Source: Streptomyces pseudovenezuelae
GTDB taxonomy: Bacteria > Actinomycetota > Actinomycetes > Streptomycetales > Streptomycetaceae
DNA: 64,000 nucleotides
Assembly: GCF_029892565.1 (NCBI RefSeq)
Contig: NZ_JARXVH010000002.1
Span: 62,001-126,000, forward strand
Direction of reading: 5' to 3'
Part shown: positions 41,711-50,539 of the stretch, one piece after another
How the letters are laid out: each line of letters begins with the position of its first letter
How positions within the stretch are numbered: the first letter of the stretch is position 1
Translations under genes and position numbers: made by a program
The notes under the pieces: model-generated
What the model saw: the letters and a program-made list of their open reading frames with translations, nothing else
What the model was told of the DNA's origin: nothing
Databases searched by the model: none

Positions 41711-42790
41711 ATGCGCAAGTCATCCGTCCGCCGTTCCTGCGCGGCCCTCGCCGCCGCCACCTCCCTCGCGCTCGCCCTGACCGCCTGTGGCGGCACCACC
41801 AAGAACGACGTCAAGGACGACGGGGGCGCCGCCGCCACCGCCGGCAAGGCGGACCCGAACGCCGCCCTCAAGAAGGGCCTCACCGTCGGCTTCCTGCCCA
41901 AGTCGGTCAACAACCCCTACTTCACCTCCGCCGACAAGGGCGGCGAGAAGGCGCTCACCGAACTGGGCTCCAAGTACAAGGAGGTCGGCACGGCCAGCGC
42001 CACCGACACCTCCGGCCAGGTCTCCTACGTCAACACGCTCACCCAGCAGCAGGTGGACGCGATGGCCGTCTCCGCGCAGGACCCGGGCGCCCTGTGCACC
42101 GCGCTCAAGCAGGCCATGAAGAACGGCATCAAGGTCGTCACCTACGACTCCGACACCAAGCCCGACTGCCGCAGCGCCTTCGTCTCGCAGGCCAGCGCCG
42201 AGGACCTGGGCCGCACCGAGGTGCAGCTGCTCGCCGAACAGATCGGCTACAAGGGCGAGATCGCGATCCTGTCCGCCGCGCAGACCGCGACGAACCAGAA
42301 CACCTGGATCGACTTCATGAAGGACGAACTCAAGGACCCCAAGTACAAGAACGTCAAACTGGTCAAGGTCGCGTACGGCAACGACGACGCCCAGCAGTCC
42401 TTCCAGCAGACCCAGGGTCTGCTCCAGGAGTACCCGAACCTGAAGGGGATCATCTCCCCGACCACCGTCGGCATCAAGGCCGCCGCCCAGTACCTGTCCG
42501 GCTCCAAGTACAAGGGCAAGGTCAAGCTGACCGGCCTCGGCACCCCGAACGACATGCGCAAGTACGTCAAGAACGGCACCGTCGAGGCCTTCGAGCTGTG
42601 GGACCCGGCCAAGCTCGGCGACCTCGCCGCCCGCACCGCCGTGGCGCTGGCCTCCGGCCAGATCACCGGCAAGGAGGGCGAGACCTTCAAGGCCGGCGAC
42701 ACCTCGTACACCATCGGCAAGGACGGCGTGATCAACCTCGGCAAGCCGACCGTCTTCAACGCCAAGAACATCGACCAGTTCAACTTCTGA
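41711..42790 (+). CDS. rhaS: Rhamnose-binding lipoprotein
   Basis: 359 residues with a lipoprotein signal peptide and lipobox LTAC near residue 26. Type 1 periplasmic-binding fold: LTVGFLPKSVNNPYFTSADK, VDAMAVSAQDPGAL, VVTYDSDTKPDCR and ISPTTVGIKAAAQYL. This matches RhaS/AI-2-type sugar-binding proteins. Surface-anchored recognition subunit. Its TGA overlaps the rhaM ATG. Confidence 0.9.
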   Translation: MRKSSVRRSCAALAAATSLALALTACGGTTKNDVKDDGGAAATAGKADPNAALKKGLTVGFLPKSVNNPYFTSADKGGEKALTELGSKYKEVGTASATDTSGQVSYVNTLTQQQVDAMAVSAQDPGALCTALKQAMKNGIKVVTYDSDTKPDCRSAFVSQASAEDLGRTEVQLLAEQIGYKGEIAILSAAQTATNQNTWIDFMKDELKDPKYKNVKLVKVAYGNDDAQQSFQQTQGLLQEYPNLKGIISPTTVGIKAAAQYLSGSKYKGKVKLTGLGTPNDMRKYVKNGTVEAFELWDPAKLGDLAARTAVALASGQITGKEGETFKAGDTSYTIGKDGVINLGKPTVFNAKNIDQFNF

Positions 42791-43110
42791 TGCAGCGCGT
42801 GTGCTTCCTGCTGAAGGTCAGGGCGGACCGCCTCGACGAGTACCGCGAGCGGCACGCAGCCGTGTGGCCCGAGATGCTCGACGCACTCTCGGCCACCGGC
42901 TGGCACAACTACTCGCTCTTCCTGCGCGAAGACGGCCTGCTGGTCGGCTACTTGGAGACCGAGGACCTCGCCGCCGCCCAGGCCGGTATGGAGGCCACCG
43001 ACGTCAACGCCCGCTGGCAGGCCGAGATGGCGCCGTTCTTCGAGTCGCTGGACGGCGCCCGGCCCGACGAGGCGATGAAGCCCCTCACGGAGGTGTTCCA
43101 CCTCTCATGA
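42790..43110 (+). CDS. rhaM: L-rhamnose mutarotase
   Basis: 106 residues from ATG 42790. RhaM/YiiL family: CFLLKVRADRLDEYRERHAA, VWPEMLDALSATGWHNYSLF, and the WQAEMAPFFESL helix. Interconverts alpha and beta anomers of L-rhamnose so that imported sugar can be used by the isomerase. Overlaps the next gene by four bases (ATGA at 43107). Confidence 0.92.
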   Translation: MQRVCFLLKVRADRLDEYRERHAAVWPEMLDALSATGWHNYSLFLREDGLLVGYLETEDLAAAQAGMEATDVNARWQAEMAPFFESLDGARPDEAMKPLTEVFHLS

Positions 43111-44468
43111 CCGCCGCCGGAAGCGGGCTGGCAGCACCCGCGCTCACCCTGCTGAACCGCACCCGACTGGACGCCGCCGCCCTGTACTTCGTCTCCTACG
43201 ACGGACTGGTCAACAACAACTCGTTCCAGAAGAACGGGCTGTTCACGTACCGAGGCCACCAGTACGCGGCCTGGTACACGGCCACCCGCCACGCCGTCAT
43301 CGCCAGACGCCCTCTGGGCGGCGCCAGTTGGTCCACCTTCGCCCTGTCCCACACCCTCAAGAGCGACGACTCCCACAACGTCATCTCGATGGGCGTCTCC
43401 AAGCTCGACGGCCGCCTCCACCTCAACCTCGACTCCCACAGCGACGGCTTCTTCTACGTCAAGTCGATCGCGGGCCTCCTCGACAACCCGACCTCCACCG
43501 CCTGGACTTCAGCCGTCCTCGGCCCCGTACAGACCTCGCTCGACGGACTCGCGCTCACCTCGCAGTTCACGTACCCGCAGTTCATCGCCACCCCCGAGGG
43601 CAGGCTCCAGCTCAGCTACCGGGCCGGCGTCTCCGGCAACGGCCGCAACGCCCTTGCGGAGTACGACGGTTCGAGGTGGACGGCGCTGGGGGAGTGGACC
43701 AGTTCGACGGGCACGTACGCCAGCGCGCACGGCTCGTCCTTGGCCCGCAACATGTACCTTCACGGCATCGACTACGACCTCAATGGCCGCCTGCACGCCT
43801 TTTTCACCTGGCGCGAGCAGTCCGCCTCCGTGATGTGCGACAGCGGCGGCATCACCAACCACGACACGGGTTACGTCCACTCGACCGACCGCGGCCGCAC
43901 CTGGCGCAACGACGCGGGAGCCGTCGTAGGAAAGACAGGCAGCTCCGACACCGTGGCGGTCACGGGCGGCGGACTGGTCGTCGACTCCCTCGACCCCGAC
44001 CACTCCCTGATGAACCAGGAGAGCCAGGCCACCGACTCGGCCGGCCTCCCGCACGCGATCATCAGCTACGTGCCCGGCCGTTTCGGGCAGTGCACCACCA
44101 ACTACGTCGCCGACCGCACCGCGCACGGCCGCGCCTTCCACGTCCGCAAGAACTCCGCCGGCACCTGGCAGAAGACCGAGATCCCGGTCGCCCTCGCCTC
44201 CAGCCAGCGCACCAAGCTGGTCCTGGACCGGTACGACAACGCCTACGCGGTCTTCCCCCACGGTCGGATCGCCGGTGCCTCGAAGGCCTCCGGGTACACC
44301 GACTGGACGCCGCTGTACGACGGCGCCGACCTGAACGCCTTCGGCGAGGTCGTCATCGACGAGACGCGGGTGCGGGCGGACGACGTCCTGTCGTTCATGT
44401 ACCAGGAGAAGTCGAGCGGTACGACGCCTTCGGCGCTCAACGTCATCGACTTCGCACTGCCCGCGTGA
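43107..44468 (+). CDS. BNR-repeat (BNR_4-type) seven-bladed beta-propeller protein, probable rhamnose-releasing enzyme
   Basis: 453 residues, with blades of BNR_4 type visible as repeated WY/TW...S-D-R patterns such as YRGHQYAAWYTATRH, DDSHNVISMGVS, LHGIDYDLNGRLHAFFTWR and YVHSTDRGRTWRND. The family includes hydrolases and lyases acting on terminal L-rhamnose linked to glucuronate (GH145/PL42-type). That would suit a rhamnose operon. It lacks a signal peptide, so it should act in the cytoplasm on an imported small glycan. Activity is inferred. Confidence 0.75.
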   Translation: MTAAGSGLAAPALTLLNRTRLDAAALYFVSYDGLVNNNSFQKNGLFTYRGHQYAAWYTATRHAVIARRPLGGASWSTFALSHTLKSDDSHNVISMGVSKLDGRLHLNLDSHSDGFFYVKSIAGLLDNPTSTAWTSAVLGPVQTSLDGLALTSQFTYPQFIATPEGRLQLSYRAGVSGNGRNALAEYDGSRWTALGEWTSSTGTYASAHGSSLARNMYLHGIDYDLNGRLHAFFTWREQSASVMCDSGGITNHDTGYVHSTDRGRTWRNDAGAVVGKTGSSDTVAVTGGGLVVDSLDPDHSLMNQESQATDSAGLPHAIISYVPGRFGQCTTNYVADRTAHGRAFHVRKNSAGTWQKTEIPVALASSQRTKLVLDRYDNAYAVFPHGRIAGASKASGYTDWTPLYDGADLNAFGEVVIDETRVRADDVLSFMYQEKSSGTTPSALNVIDFALPA

Positions 44469-44550
44469 CCGGGCCTGATGTGCGGTTTGATGACGGTAAT
44501 GTGAAGGTCTTCTTTCCGCCCTCCCGCGTTCCCCTGGAGGTCCCTGCCTG

Positions 44551-45576
44551 ATGGCCCAGTCGGTGGGTATCAAGGACGTCGCCCGCGCCGCCGGAGTCTC
44601 GGTCGGTACGGTCTCGAACGTCATCAACCGCCCGGACACGGTCGCGACCGAGACCCGGGCGCGCGTGCTGTCCGCGATCGACCGGCTCGGTTACGTCCGC
44701 AGCGAGTCCGCGCGTCAGCTGCGGGCGGGCCGCAGCCGCATCATGGGGCTGCTCGTCCTGGACATGGGCAACCCGTTCTTCGTCGACGTGGCACGCGGCG
44801 CCGAGCGCGCCGCCCGCGAGGCCGGACTCGGCGTGATGGTCTGCAACAGCGCCCAGAGCGCGAGCGAGGAGGCCGACTACCTGTCGCTCTTCGCCGAGCA
44901 GCGGGTGCGGGGCGTCCTGTTCACCCCCGCCGACGCGACCGGCCGCAACATCGAGACGTTCCGGCGGCACAACATCCCCTTCGTGCTGGTCGACCGCGTC
45001 GCCGAGGGCACCACCGAGTGCTCGGTCTCGGTGGACGACGTGGCGGGCGGCGCGCTGGCCGTACGTCATCTGGTCGACGCCGGACACCGCTCCATCGCCT
45101 ACGTCAGCGGCCCGCCCGGCCTCAACCAGGTCCGCGACCGCCGCACCGGCGCCCTGCACGCGCTCGCCGAGGCGGGCCTGGGCCCCGAGTGCCTGCGCGA
45201 GCTGCCCACCGAACGCCTCGACGTGGCCGCGGGACGGGACGCAGGGGCACGGCTGCTCGGCCTCGCCGACCGCCCCACCGCCGTCTTCTGCGCCAACGAC
45301 CTGCTCGCCCTCGGCGTCCTGCAGGCCATGTACGCGGCCGGCATCGGAGTCCCCGACGACCTCGCGATCGTCGGCTACGACGACATCGAGTTCGCCGCCG
45401 CCGCGGCCGTCCCGCTCACCTCGGTCCGCCAGCCCGCCGTCACCCTGGGCGCCCTCGCCGCCGAGCTCCTCCTGGAGGAGACGGAGGCGGAGAACGGCAC
45501 GGTGCACCACGAACACCGGCGGGTCGTCCTCCAGCCCGAACTGGTCGTGCGCAGGTCCAGTCTGTCCAGCCGCTGA
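44551..45576 (+). CDS. LacI-family regulator, probable rhamnose regulon repressor
   Basis: 341 residues. HTH IKDVARAAGVSVGTVSNVIN and the hinge helix ESARQLRAGRS, then the ligand domain with MGLLVLDMGNPFFVDVARGA and VGYDDIEFAAAAAVPLTSVR. Last gene of the rhamnose ABC operon. The operators TGAATCGATTCA and variants at 27317, 27422, 37789 and 37977 have the central-CG symmetry of LacI sites and are its likely targets. The inducer is presumably L-rhamnose or L-rhamnulose. Confidence 0.88.
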   Translation: MAQSVGIKDVARAAGVSVGTVSNVINRPDTVATETRARVLSAIDRLGYVRSESARQLRAGRSRIMGLLVLDMGNPFFVDVARGAERAAREAGLGVMVCNSAQSASEEADYLSLFAEQRVRGVLFTPADATGRNIETFRRHNIPFVLVDRVAEGTTECSVSVDDVAGGALAVRHLVDAGHRSIAYVSGPPGLNQVRDRRTGALHALAEAGLGPECLRELPTERLDVAAGRDAGARLLGLADRPTAVFCANDLLALGVLQAMYAAGIGVPDDLAIVGYDDIEFAAAAAVPLTSVRQPAVTLGALAAELLLEETEAENGTVHHEHRRVVLQPELVVRRSSLSSR

Positions 45577-45677
45577 TCGCGCGTTCAGTACGATTTCATG
45601 ATCCCGGGGGGTGGCGGCCGCAGGATCATGTGCTGAACTGGGACGCGGTCCGTAACCCGTACGTCCCAGGAGCCCCG

Positions 45678-46979
45678 TTGACCGCCACGTACCGCCAGCC
45701 CGGCGTCGTCCTCACCGACCGCCGCTTCACCGTGCCCCTCGACCACGACGACCCGGCGGGGGAGACGATCGAGCTCTACGCCCGTGAGGTCGTCGGCAGC
45801 GACAAGGCGCACCAGAACCTGCCGTGGCTGGTCTACCTCCAGGGCGGCCCAGGCTTCGGGGCGAACCGTTTCGTCGGCAGGCAGGCCTGGCTCGACCGGG
45901 CCCTCACGGAGTTCCGGGTCCTGCTCCTGGACCAGCGCGGCACCGGCCACTCCACGCCCGCCACCCGCCAGACCCTCCCGCTGCGCGGCGGCCCCGCCGA
46001 GCAGGCCGACTACCTCACGCACTTCCGCGCCGACTCGATCGTCCGCGACTGCGAGGCGATCCGCGGCGAGGTCACCGGCGGCGCGCCCTGGACCGTCCTC
46101 GGCCAGAGCTTCGGCGGTTTCTGCGCGGTGCACTACCTCTCCAGCGCCCCCGAGGGCCTGACCGCGGTCGTGATCGCCGGCGGCCTGCCCTCGCTGGACG
46201 CGCACGCCGACGACGTCTACCGGGCGGCCTACCCGCGCATCGAGCGCAAAGTCGCCGCGCACTACGCGCGTTACCCGCAGGACGTCGACCGCGCCCGCCG
46301 CATCGCCGACCACCTCCTCGCGCACGACGTGACGCTGCCGAACGGCTACCGCTTCACCGCCGAGGCCTTCCAGTCGCTCGGCATCGTCCTCGGCGGCAGC
46401 GAGGGCAGCCACCGACTGCACTACCTCCTGGAGAACGCCTTCGTCCGCACCCCGCAGGGCACGGCCCTCTCGGACGCCTTCCAGGACGAGGTCCAGGGCC
46501 AGCTCTCGTACGCCGGACACCCCCTGTACGCCCTCGTCCACGAGTCGGTCTACGGCCAGGACGAGCGCCCCACCGCCTGGTCGGCCGAGCGTGTCCGCGG
46601 GGAGTACCCGCAGTTCGACGCGGCCAAGGCACTCGCAGGCGACGGCCCGCTGCTGTTCACCGGAGAAACGATCCATCCCTGGATGTTCGACAGCGACCCC
46701 GCCCTGCGCCCGCTCCGCGAGACCGCCGAACTCCTCGCCGCCCGCACCGACTGGAAGCCCCTCTACGACCCCGCCCGCCTCGCCGCCAACGAGGTTCCGG
46801 TCGCCGCGGCCGTCTACCACGACGACATGTACGTCGACGCGACCCACTCCCTGGAGACCGCCCGCTCGATCCGCGGCCTGCGCACCTGGGTCACCGACGA
46901 GTTCGAACACGACGGCGTCCGGGCGGGCGGGACGCGGGTACTGGACCGGTTGCTCGCCCTGACTCGCGACGAGGTGTGA
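45678..46979 (+). CDS. Proline iminopeptidase-like alpha/beta hydrolase (S33)
   Basis: 433 residues from TTG 45678, chosen because AGGAG lies five bases upstream and no better start exists. Alpha/beta hydrolase with oxyanion loop VYLQGGPGFGANRF, nucleophile elbow GQSFGGFCAVHYL (Ser near residue 141), and a late EFEHDGVR His. The QGGPG motif is typical of prolyl iminopeptidases of the S33 family. It probably cleaves N-terminal Pro from small peptides. Unlinked in function to the rhamnose operon. Confidence 0.88.
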   Translation: MTATYRQPGVVLTDRRFTVPLDHDDPAGETIELYAREVVGSDKAHQNLPWLVYLQGGPGFGANRFVGRQAWLDRALTEFRVLLLDQRGTGHSTPATRQTLPLRGGPAEQADYLTHFRADSIVRDCEAIRGEVTGGAPWTVLGQSFGGFCAVHYLSSAPEGLTAVVIAGGLPSLDAHADDVYRAAYPRIERKVAAHYARYPQDVDRARRIADHLLAHDVTLPNGYRFTAEAFQSLGIVLGGSEGSHRLHYLLENAFVRTPQGTALSDAFQDEVQGQLSYAGHPLYALVHESVYGQDERPTAWSAERVRGEYPQFDAAKALAGDGPLLFTGETIHPWMFDSDPALRPLRETAELLAARTDWKPLYDPARLAANEVPVAAAVYHDDMYVDATHSLETARSIRGLRTWVTDEFEHDGVRAGGTRVLDRLLALTRDEV

Positions 46980-47072
46980 CGGTCACAGGGACGACATGCC
47001 CGACCATCGAACCGGACATAAGGTTCGTTTTGTCGGCCTGTCGGTCCCTGTCGCGCGAGAGGACACCACTCG

Positions 47073-47714
47073 ATGAGTACGAGGTCAGCCCACCCGGCAC
47101 GCCGAGCGGGACGTCCCCGGTCACGGGCGGTCGCCCTGGCCGTGGCCGCCGCCGTGTCGAGCGTCGCCCTGGTGTCCTGCGGCAGCGACGGCGACGACAA
47201 CTCGTCCTCCGCCTCCACGGAGCGGCCGACGGCACCCGACACGGCGTCCTTCTCGGGCAACACACCCTCCGCCCTGGAGTCGAAGGCCGCGTCGGCCGTC
47301 GCGTCGGCCCGCGCTTCCGCCTCGGCCCGGGCGGCGTCCGCCTCGGCCGCCGCGTCCTCCTTCGAGGCCTCCGTCTCGGCCGCTGTCGAGCGCGCCAACA
47401 AGGCGGCCCAGAACGAGCTCAAGGACGTGAAGGGGCAGGGCAACGCGCTGTCCGACGTCGCCATGACCGGCAAAGCGCGCGCCAACACCGACGGCCTGCT
47501 CGCTGTCATCGTCTCCATCACCAACAGGACCGACCACAAGGCCTCGTACGCGGTCCAGGTCGACTTCCTCGACTCCGCCGGCAAGACGGTCGAGACCCGC
47601 TACGTCGGTGCGGAGGACCTCGCCCCGGGGGAGCGGGCCCAGCCCCTCGCCATCAGCCGCAAGCCGCCCGAGCCGGTGCTGACGCCGAAGCTGGTCAAGG
47701 CGCAGCGGTACTGA
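47073..47714 (+). CDS. Lipoprotein with Ala/Ser-rich linker and FxLYD-like C-terminal domain
   Basis: 213 residues. Twin-Arg-rich N-region, hydrophobic core and lipobox LVSC (about residue 36). Residues ~70-110 are a low-complexity Ala/Ser/Arg linker with alternating small residues, likely an extended or coiled spacer. The C-terminal ~90 residues (ALSDVAMTGKARANTDGLLA, VIVSITNRTDHKASYAVQVD) match FxLYD-like beta-sandwiches found on actinobacterial surface proteins. Function unknown. Confidence 0.7.
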   Translation: MSTRSAHPARRAGRPRSRAVALAVAAAVSSVALVSCGSDGDDNSSSASTERPTAPDTASFSGNTPSALESKAASAVASARASASARAASASAAASSFEASVSAAVERANKAAQNELKDVKGQGNALSDVAMTGKARANTDGLLAVIVSITNRTDHKASYAVQVDFLDSAGKTVETRYVGAEDLAPGERAQPLAISRKPPEPVLTPKLVKAQRY

Positions 47715-47814
47715 GACCGGGGGCTTGGGACGGGGCCGGACGCTGTTCCGCGGCGCGCGCGCCGTGATTGGATGATCACATCGTCCGTACGATCCAGACC
47801 GCGACGGGGGCGGA

Positions 47815-48708
47815 ATGAACGAGACGGAACTGCTGGCCGACCGCTTCGAGGAGCACCGCGGTCGGCTGCGGGCGGTCGCCTACCGCATGCTCGGCTCTAC
47901 GGCCGAGGCGGAGGACGCCGTCCAGGAGACGTGGGTGAAGCTGAGCCGCACCGAGGCGGACGACATCCGCAACCTCGGCGGATGGCTGACCACGGTGGTC
48001 GGCCGGGTCTGCCTCGACCTGCTGCGCTCGCGGAACCTGCGGCGCGAGGAGCCGATCGACGACACGTTCGTCCCGGACCCGGTGATCAGGCCGCTGTCGC
48101 AGATCACCGACCCGGAGCAGGAGGTGCTCCAGGCGGACTCGGTGGGGCTGGCCCTCCTGGTGGTCCTGGAGACCCTGGAGCCGGCCGAGCGGCTGGCGTT
48201 CGTACTGCACGACATGTTCGCCGTGCCGTTCGACGACATCGCGCCGATCGTGGAACGGAGTTCGGCTGCCACCCGGCAGCTCGCCAGCCGGGCCCGGCGC
48301 CGGGTGCGGGGCGCCACGCCGTCGGCGGAACCCGACCTCGGCCGGCAGCGACAGGTCGTCGACGCCTTCATGGCGGCGGCCCGTGCCGGTGACTTCGAGG
48401 CGCTGGTCGCGGTTCTCGACCCGGACATCGTGCTGCGCGTCGACTCCGGCGCCCTGGTGGGCGGCGCGGCCGCCTCCAAGCTGGTGCGCGGCGCGAAGAG
48501 CGTGGCCGAACAGGCGATGACGTTCCGGCAGTTCGCACCGCAGGCCAAGGTGGTGCTGGTCAACGGCTCGGTCGGGCTGGTCAACGTCGTCGAGGGTCAG
48601 GCGCAAGCCGTCATGGGCGTCACCGTCGTCGACGGCAGGATCGTCGCGATGCACATCCTGGCCGACCCGGACCGCCTCGCCGACCTCGACCTCAGCGCGC
48701 TGGACTGA
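47815..48708 (+). CDS. SigJ-like ECF (ECF41-type) RNA polymerase sigma factor
   Basis: 297 residues. Region 2 RLRAVAYRMLGSTAEAEDAV then QETWVKLSR, region 4 LAFVLHDMFAVPFDDIAPIV with the TRQLASRARRR recognition helix. A C-terminal SnoaL-like domain (about 175-297: FMAAARAGDFEALVAVLDPD, VLVNGSVGLVNVVEGQ) autoregulates this subgroup instead of a separate anti-sigma factor. No COE carboxymuconolactone-type partner adjacent. Its last 17 bp overlap the convergent hydrolase gene. Confidence 0.88.
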   Translation: MNETELLADRFEEHRGRLRAVAYRMLGSTAEAEDAVQETWVKLSRTEADDIRNLGGWLTTVVGRVCLDLLRSRNLRREEPIDDTFVPDPVIRPLSQITDPEQEVLQADSVGLALLVVLETLEPAERLAFVLHDMFAVPFDDIAPIVERSSAATRQLASRARRRVRGATPSAEPDLGRQRQVVDAFMAAARAGDFEALVAVLDPDIVLRVDSGALVGGAAASKLVRGAKSVAEQAMTFRQFAPQAKVVLVNGSVGLVNVVEGQAQAVMGVTVVDGRIVAMHILADPDRLADLDLSALD

Positions 48709-49879
48709 GCGTTGGACGGCGCCGCACCGCGTCGTGGAGCGCGTCCAACAGATCCAGCGGCCGGCGATCGGGGAATTCCGCACGCACCAGATTCATCGCG
48801 TACGAGAATCCGACGCGCTCACCCGGCCAGGCACCGTGCCGGGAGCCGCCGAAGCCCGCGTGCCCGAAGGTGTCCCGCGGAGGCCCGAACAGGGCCGGTT
48901 CGGTGCGGAGTTCGTAGCCCGCGCCGTACGCCATCGGGCTGCCCCACAGCGGTGAGGTGCCGCGCCGCAGCTCCCGGCGGCCGAGTTCGACGGTCGCCTC
49001 CTTGAGCACGCGGACGCCGTCCAGTTCACCGCCCCTCGCCAGGCAGGCGTAGAAGCGGGCTATCGAACGGGCCGTCACATGCGCGCCGACGGCCGGGAGT
49101 TGGGCCCGGCGGAAGGCGGCACTGTTCCAGAGGTCCGGTGCGTCGGGGGTGGTGAGGGGGTTGCGGACCAGGACGCGCAGCGGGTCGTCGTCATCGTCCT
49201 GCGGCAGCAGAACACCCGGGCCCGCGAGCGATGTTGCGGCACGGCCGTGCTCCTCGTCCGGCAGGCCGAGCCACACATCCAGACCGAGCGGCCCGGCGAA
49301 CTTCTCGGCGAAGAAGGCCCCCACCGTCCGCCCGTCGACCCGGCGCACCAGCTCGCCCGTCAACCAGCCCCACGTCAGCGCGTGATAGACGAACCCGGCC
49401 CGCGGATCGTCCGACGGCGTCTGCGCGGCCAGCAGCCTCGCCATGTGCTCGGGATCCAGCAACTCCGCGGTACTGAAGGGCTGTTGCACACCCGGCAGCC
49501 GGGCCTGGTGGGAGAGGATCTCGCCGACCGTGATCCGGTCCTTGCCGGCGGCGGCGAACTCCGGCCAGTAGCGGGCGGCAGCCGATTCCAGGTCCAGCAG
49601 CCCACGCTCGACCAGCAGCAGGACGCAGGCGGCCGTCAGCCCCTTGGCGCCCGAGAACACGAGCTGGAGCGTGTCGGCACGCCAGGGGCGGCCCGTCGCC
49701 GGATCGGCGGTGCCGCCCCAGAGGTCGACGACGAGTTCGCCGTCCCGGTAGGCGGCGAAGGCGGCGCCCGCCTCGCCGCACCGCTCGAAGTTCCCGGCGA
49801 AGGCCTCGGTCACGGACTCGAATCCGGGTGCCGTCCATCCCTCGACGCCGCCAGGCGCGGTGAAGGCTTCGGTCGTCAT
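48692..49879 (-). CDS. Serine beta-lactamase-like hydrolase/esterase (EstB-type)
   Basis: 395 residues. Class C/PBP-like serine hydrolase with S-x-x-K in LQLVFSGAKGLTA (about residue 76), a second Tyr motif in FVYHALTWGWLTG, and a late HAG in GHAGFGGSRHGAWPG. No signal peptide, so it is likely a cytoplasmic esterase/carboxylesterase rather than a beta-lactamase. Four bases separate it from the tetR gene on the same strand, suggesting TetR control. Confidence 0.88.
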   Translation of the reverse strand: MTTEAFTAPGGVEGWTAPGFESVTEAFAGNFERCGEAGAAFAAYRDGELVVDLWGGTADPATGRPWRADTLQLVFSGAKGLTAACVLLLVERGLLDLESAAARYWPEFAAAGKDRITVGEILSHQARLPGVQQPFSTAELLDPEHMARLLAAQTPSDDPRAGFVYHALTWGWLTGELVRRVDGRTVGAFFAEKFAGPLGLDVWLGLPDEEHGRAATSLAGPGVLLPQDDDDDPLRVLVRNPLTTPDAPDLWNSAAFRRAQLPAVGAHVTARSIARFYACLARGGELDGVRVLKEATVELGRRELRRGTSPLWGSPMAYGAGYELRTEPALFGPPRDTFGHAGFGGSRHGAWPGERVGFSYAMNLVRAEFPDRRPLDLLDALHDAVRRRPTLSPAR

Positions 49880-49883
49880 CGCG

Positions 49884-50471
49884 TCACGCCCCCTCGGCCG
49901 CGAGCAGGGTGAGAGCCGCCCGCTTGGCGTCCTGCGCCGCCAGCCCGTCCGGGTCGTGATGATCCGCGACGACCGTGGCGCCCTCCAACAGGATCAGCAA
50001 CTGCCGTCCCAGGCGCTCCGGTTCGGGTACTCCGGTGCGCTCGGCGATGCCCGTCAGGAGGTCCCGGTAGCGGCCCAGGTGGCGGTCGGCGACCGGGCCG
50101 GCGGGTGGCGCGTGGTGCTGGGTCGCGGCGTTGACGATCGCACAGCCGCGGAAGCCGGGTTGCCGGTACCAGTCGCCCAACGCGTCGAAGAGTGCCGCCA
50201 GTTGAGCGCGCGGATCGGCCCCCGCCTCCTCGACCGTTGCCGTGAGCCACTGCACGACCCGGTCGCTGCGCGCCGTGAGGACCGCCTCCACGAGGCCGTC
50301 CTTGGAGCCGAAGTGCCGGTAGAGAGTCTCCTTGGAGGCGCCCACCGCGCGGCACAGCTCGGCCACGCCGACGCCGTCGAGGCCGCGCTCGTAGAAGATC
50401 GCGGTCGCCGAGGCGAGGAGCGCCGCGCGGGTGCGCTCCGGATCGAGGGTCGTGCCTTTCGGTACGGGCAT
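49884..50471 (-). CDS. TetR-family repressor
   Basis: 195 residues. HTH VGVAELCRAVGASKETLYRH, followed by ligand domain and the FRGCAIVNAATQHH segment seen in this subclade. Probably regulates the downstream hydrolase and itself. An operator GGTACCGATCGGTTCG lies 10-25 bp upstream. Its ACCGATCGGT core is the same as that of the TetR regulon at 10-13 kb, and its recognition helix (GASKETLYRHFGSKD) is similar to that of the other TetR. Confidence 0.88.
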   Translation of the reverse strand: MPVPKGTTLDPERTRAALLASATAIFYERGLDGVGVAELCRAVGASKETLYRHFGSKDGLVEAVLTARSDRVVQWLTATVEEAGADPRAQLAALFDALGDWYRQPGFRGCAIVNAATQHHAPPAGPVADRHLGRYRDLLTGIAERTGVPEPERLGRQLLILLEGATVVADHHDPDGLAAQDAKRAALTLLAAEGA

Positions 50472-50480
50472 GCGGTAGAT

Positions 50481-50496
50481 GGTACCGATCGGTTCG
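50481..50496. promoter_or_regulatory. TetR operator GGTACCGATCGGTTCG
   Basis: Contains the perfect decamer palindrome ACCGATCGGT (50484-50493), between the divergent tetR start at 50471 and the pentapeptide gene start at 50540. Probably overlaps both promoters. Confidence 0.7.
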
Positions 50497-50539
50497 ATGG
50501 TGGTCCAGGGAATGGGCGTACCTCGATAAACTGGGCGTC

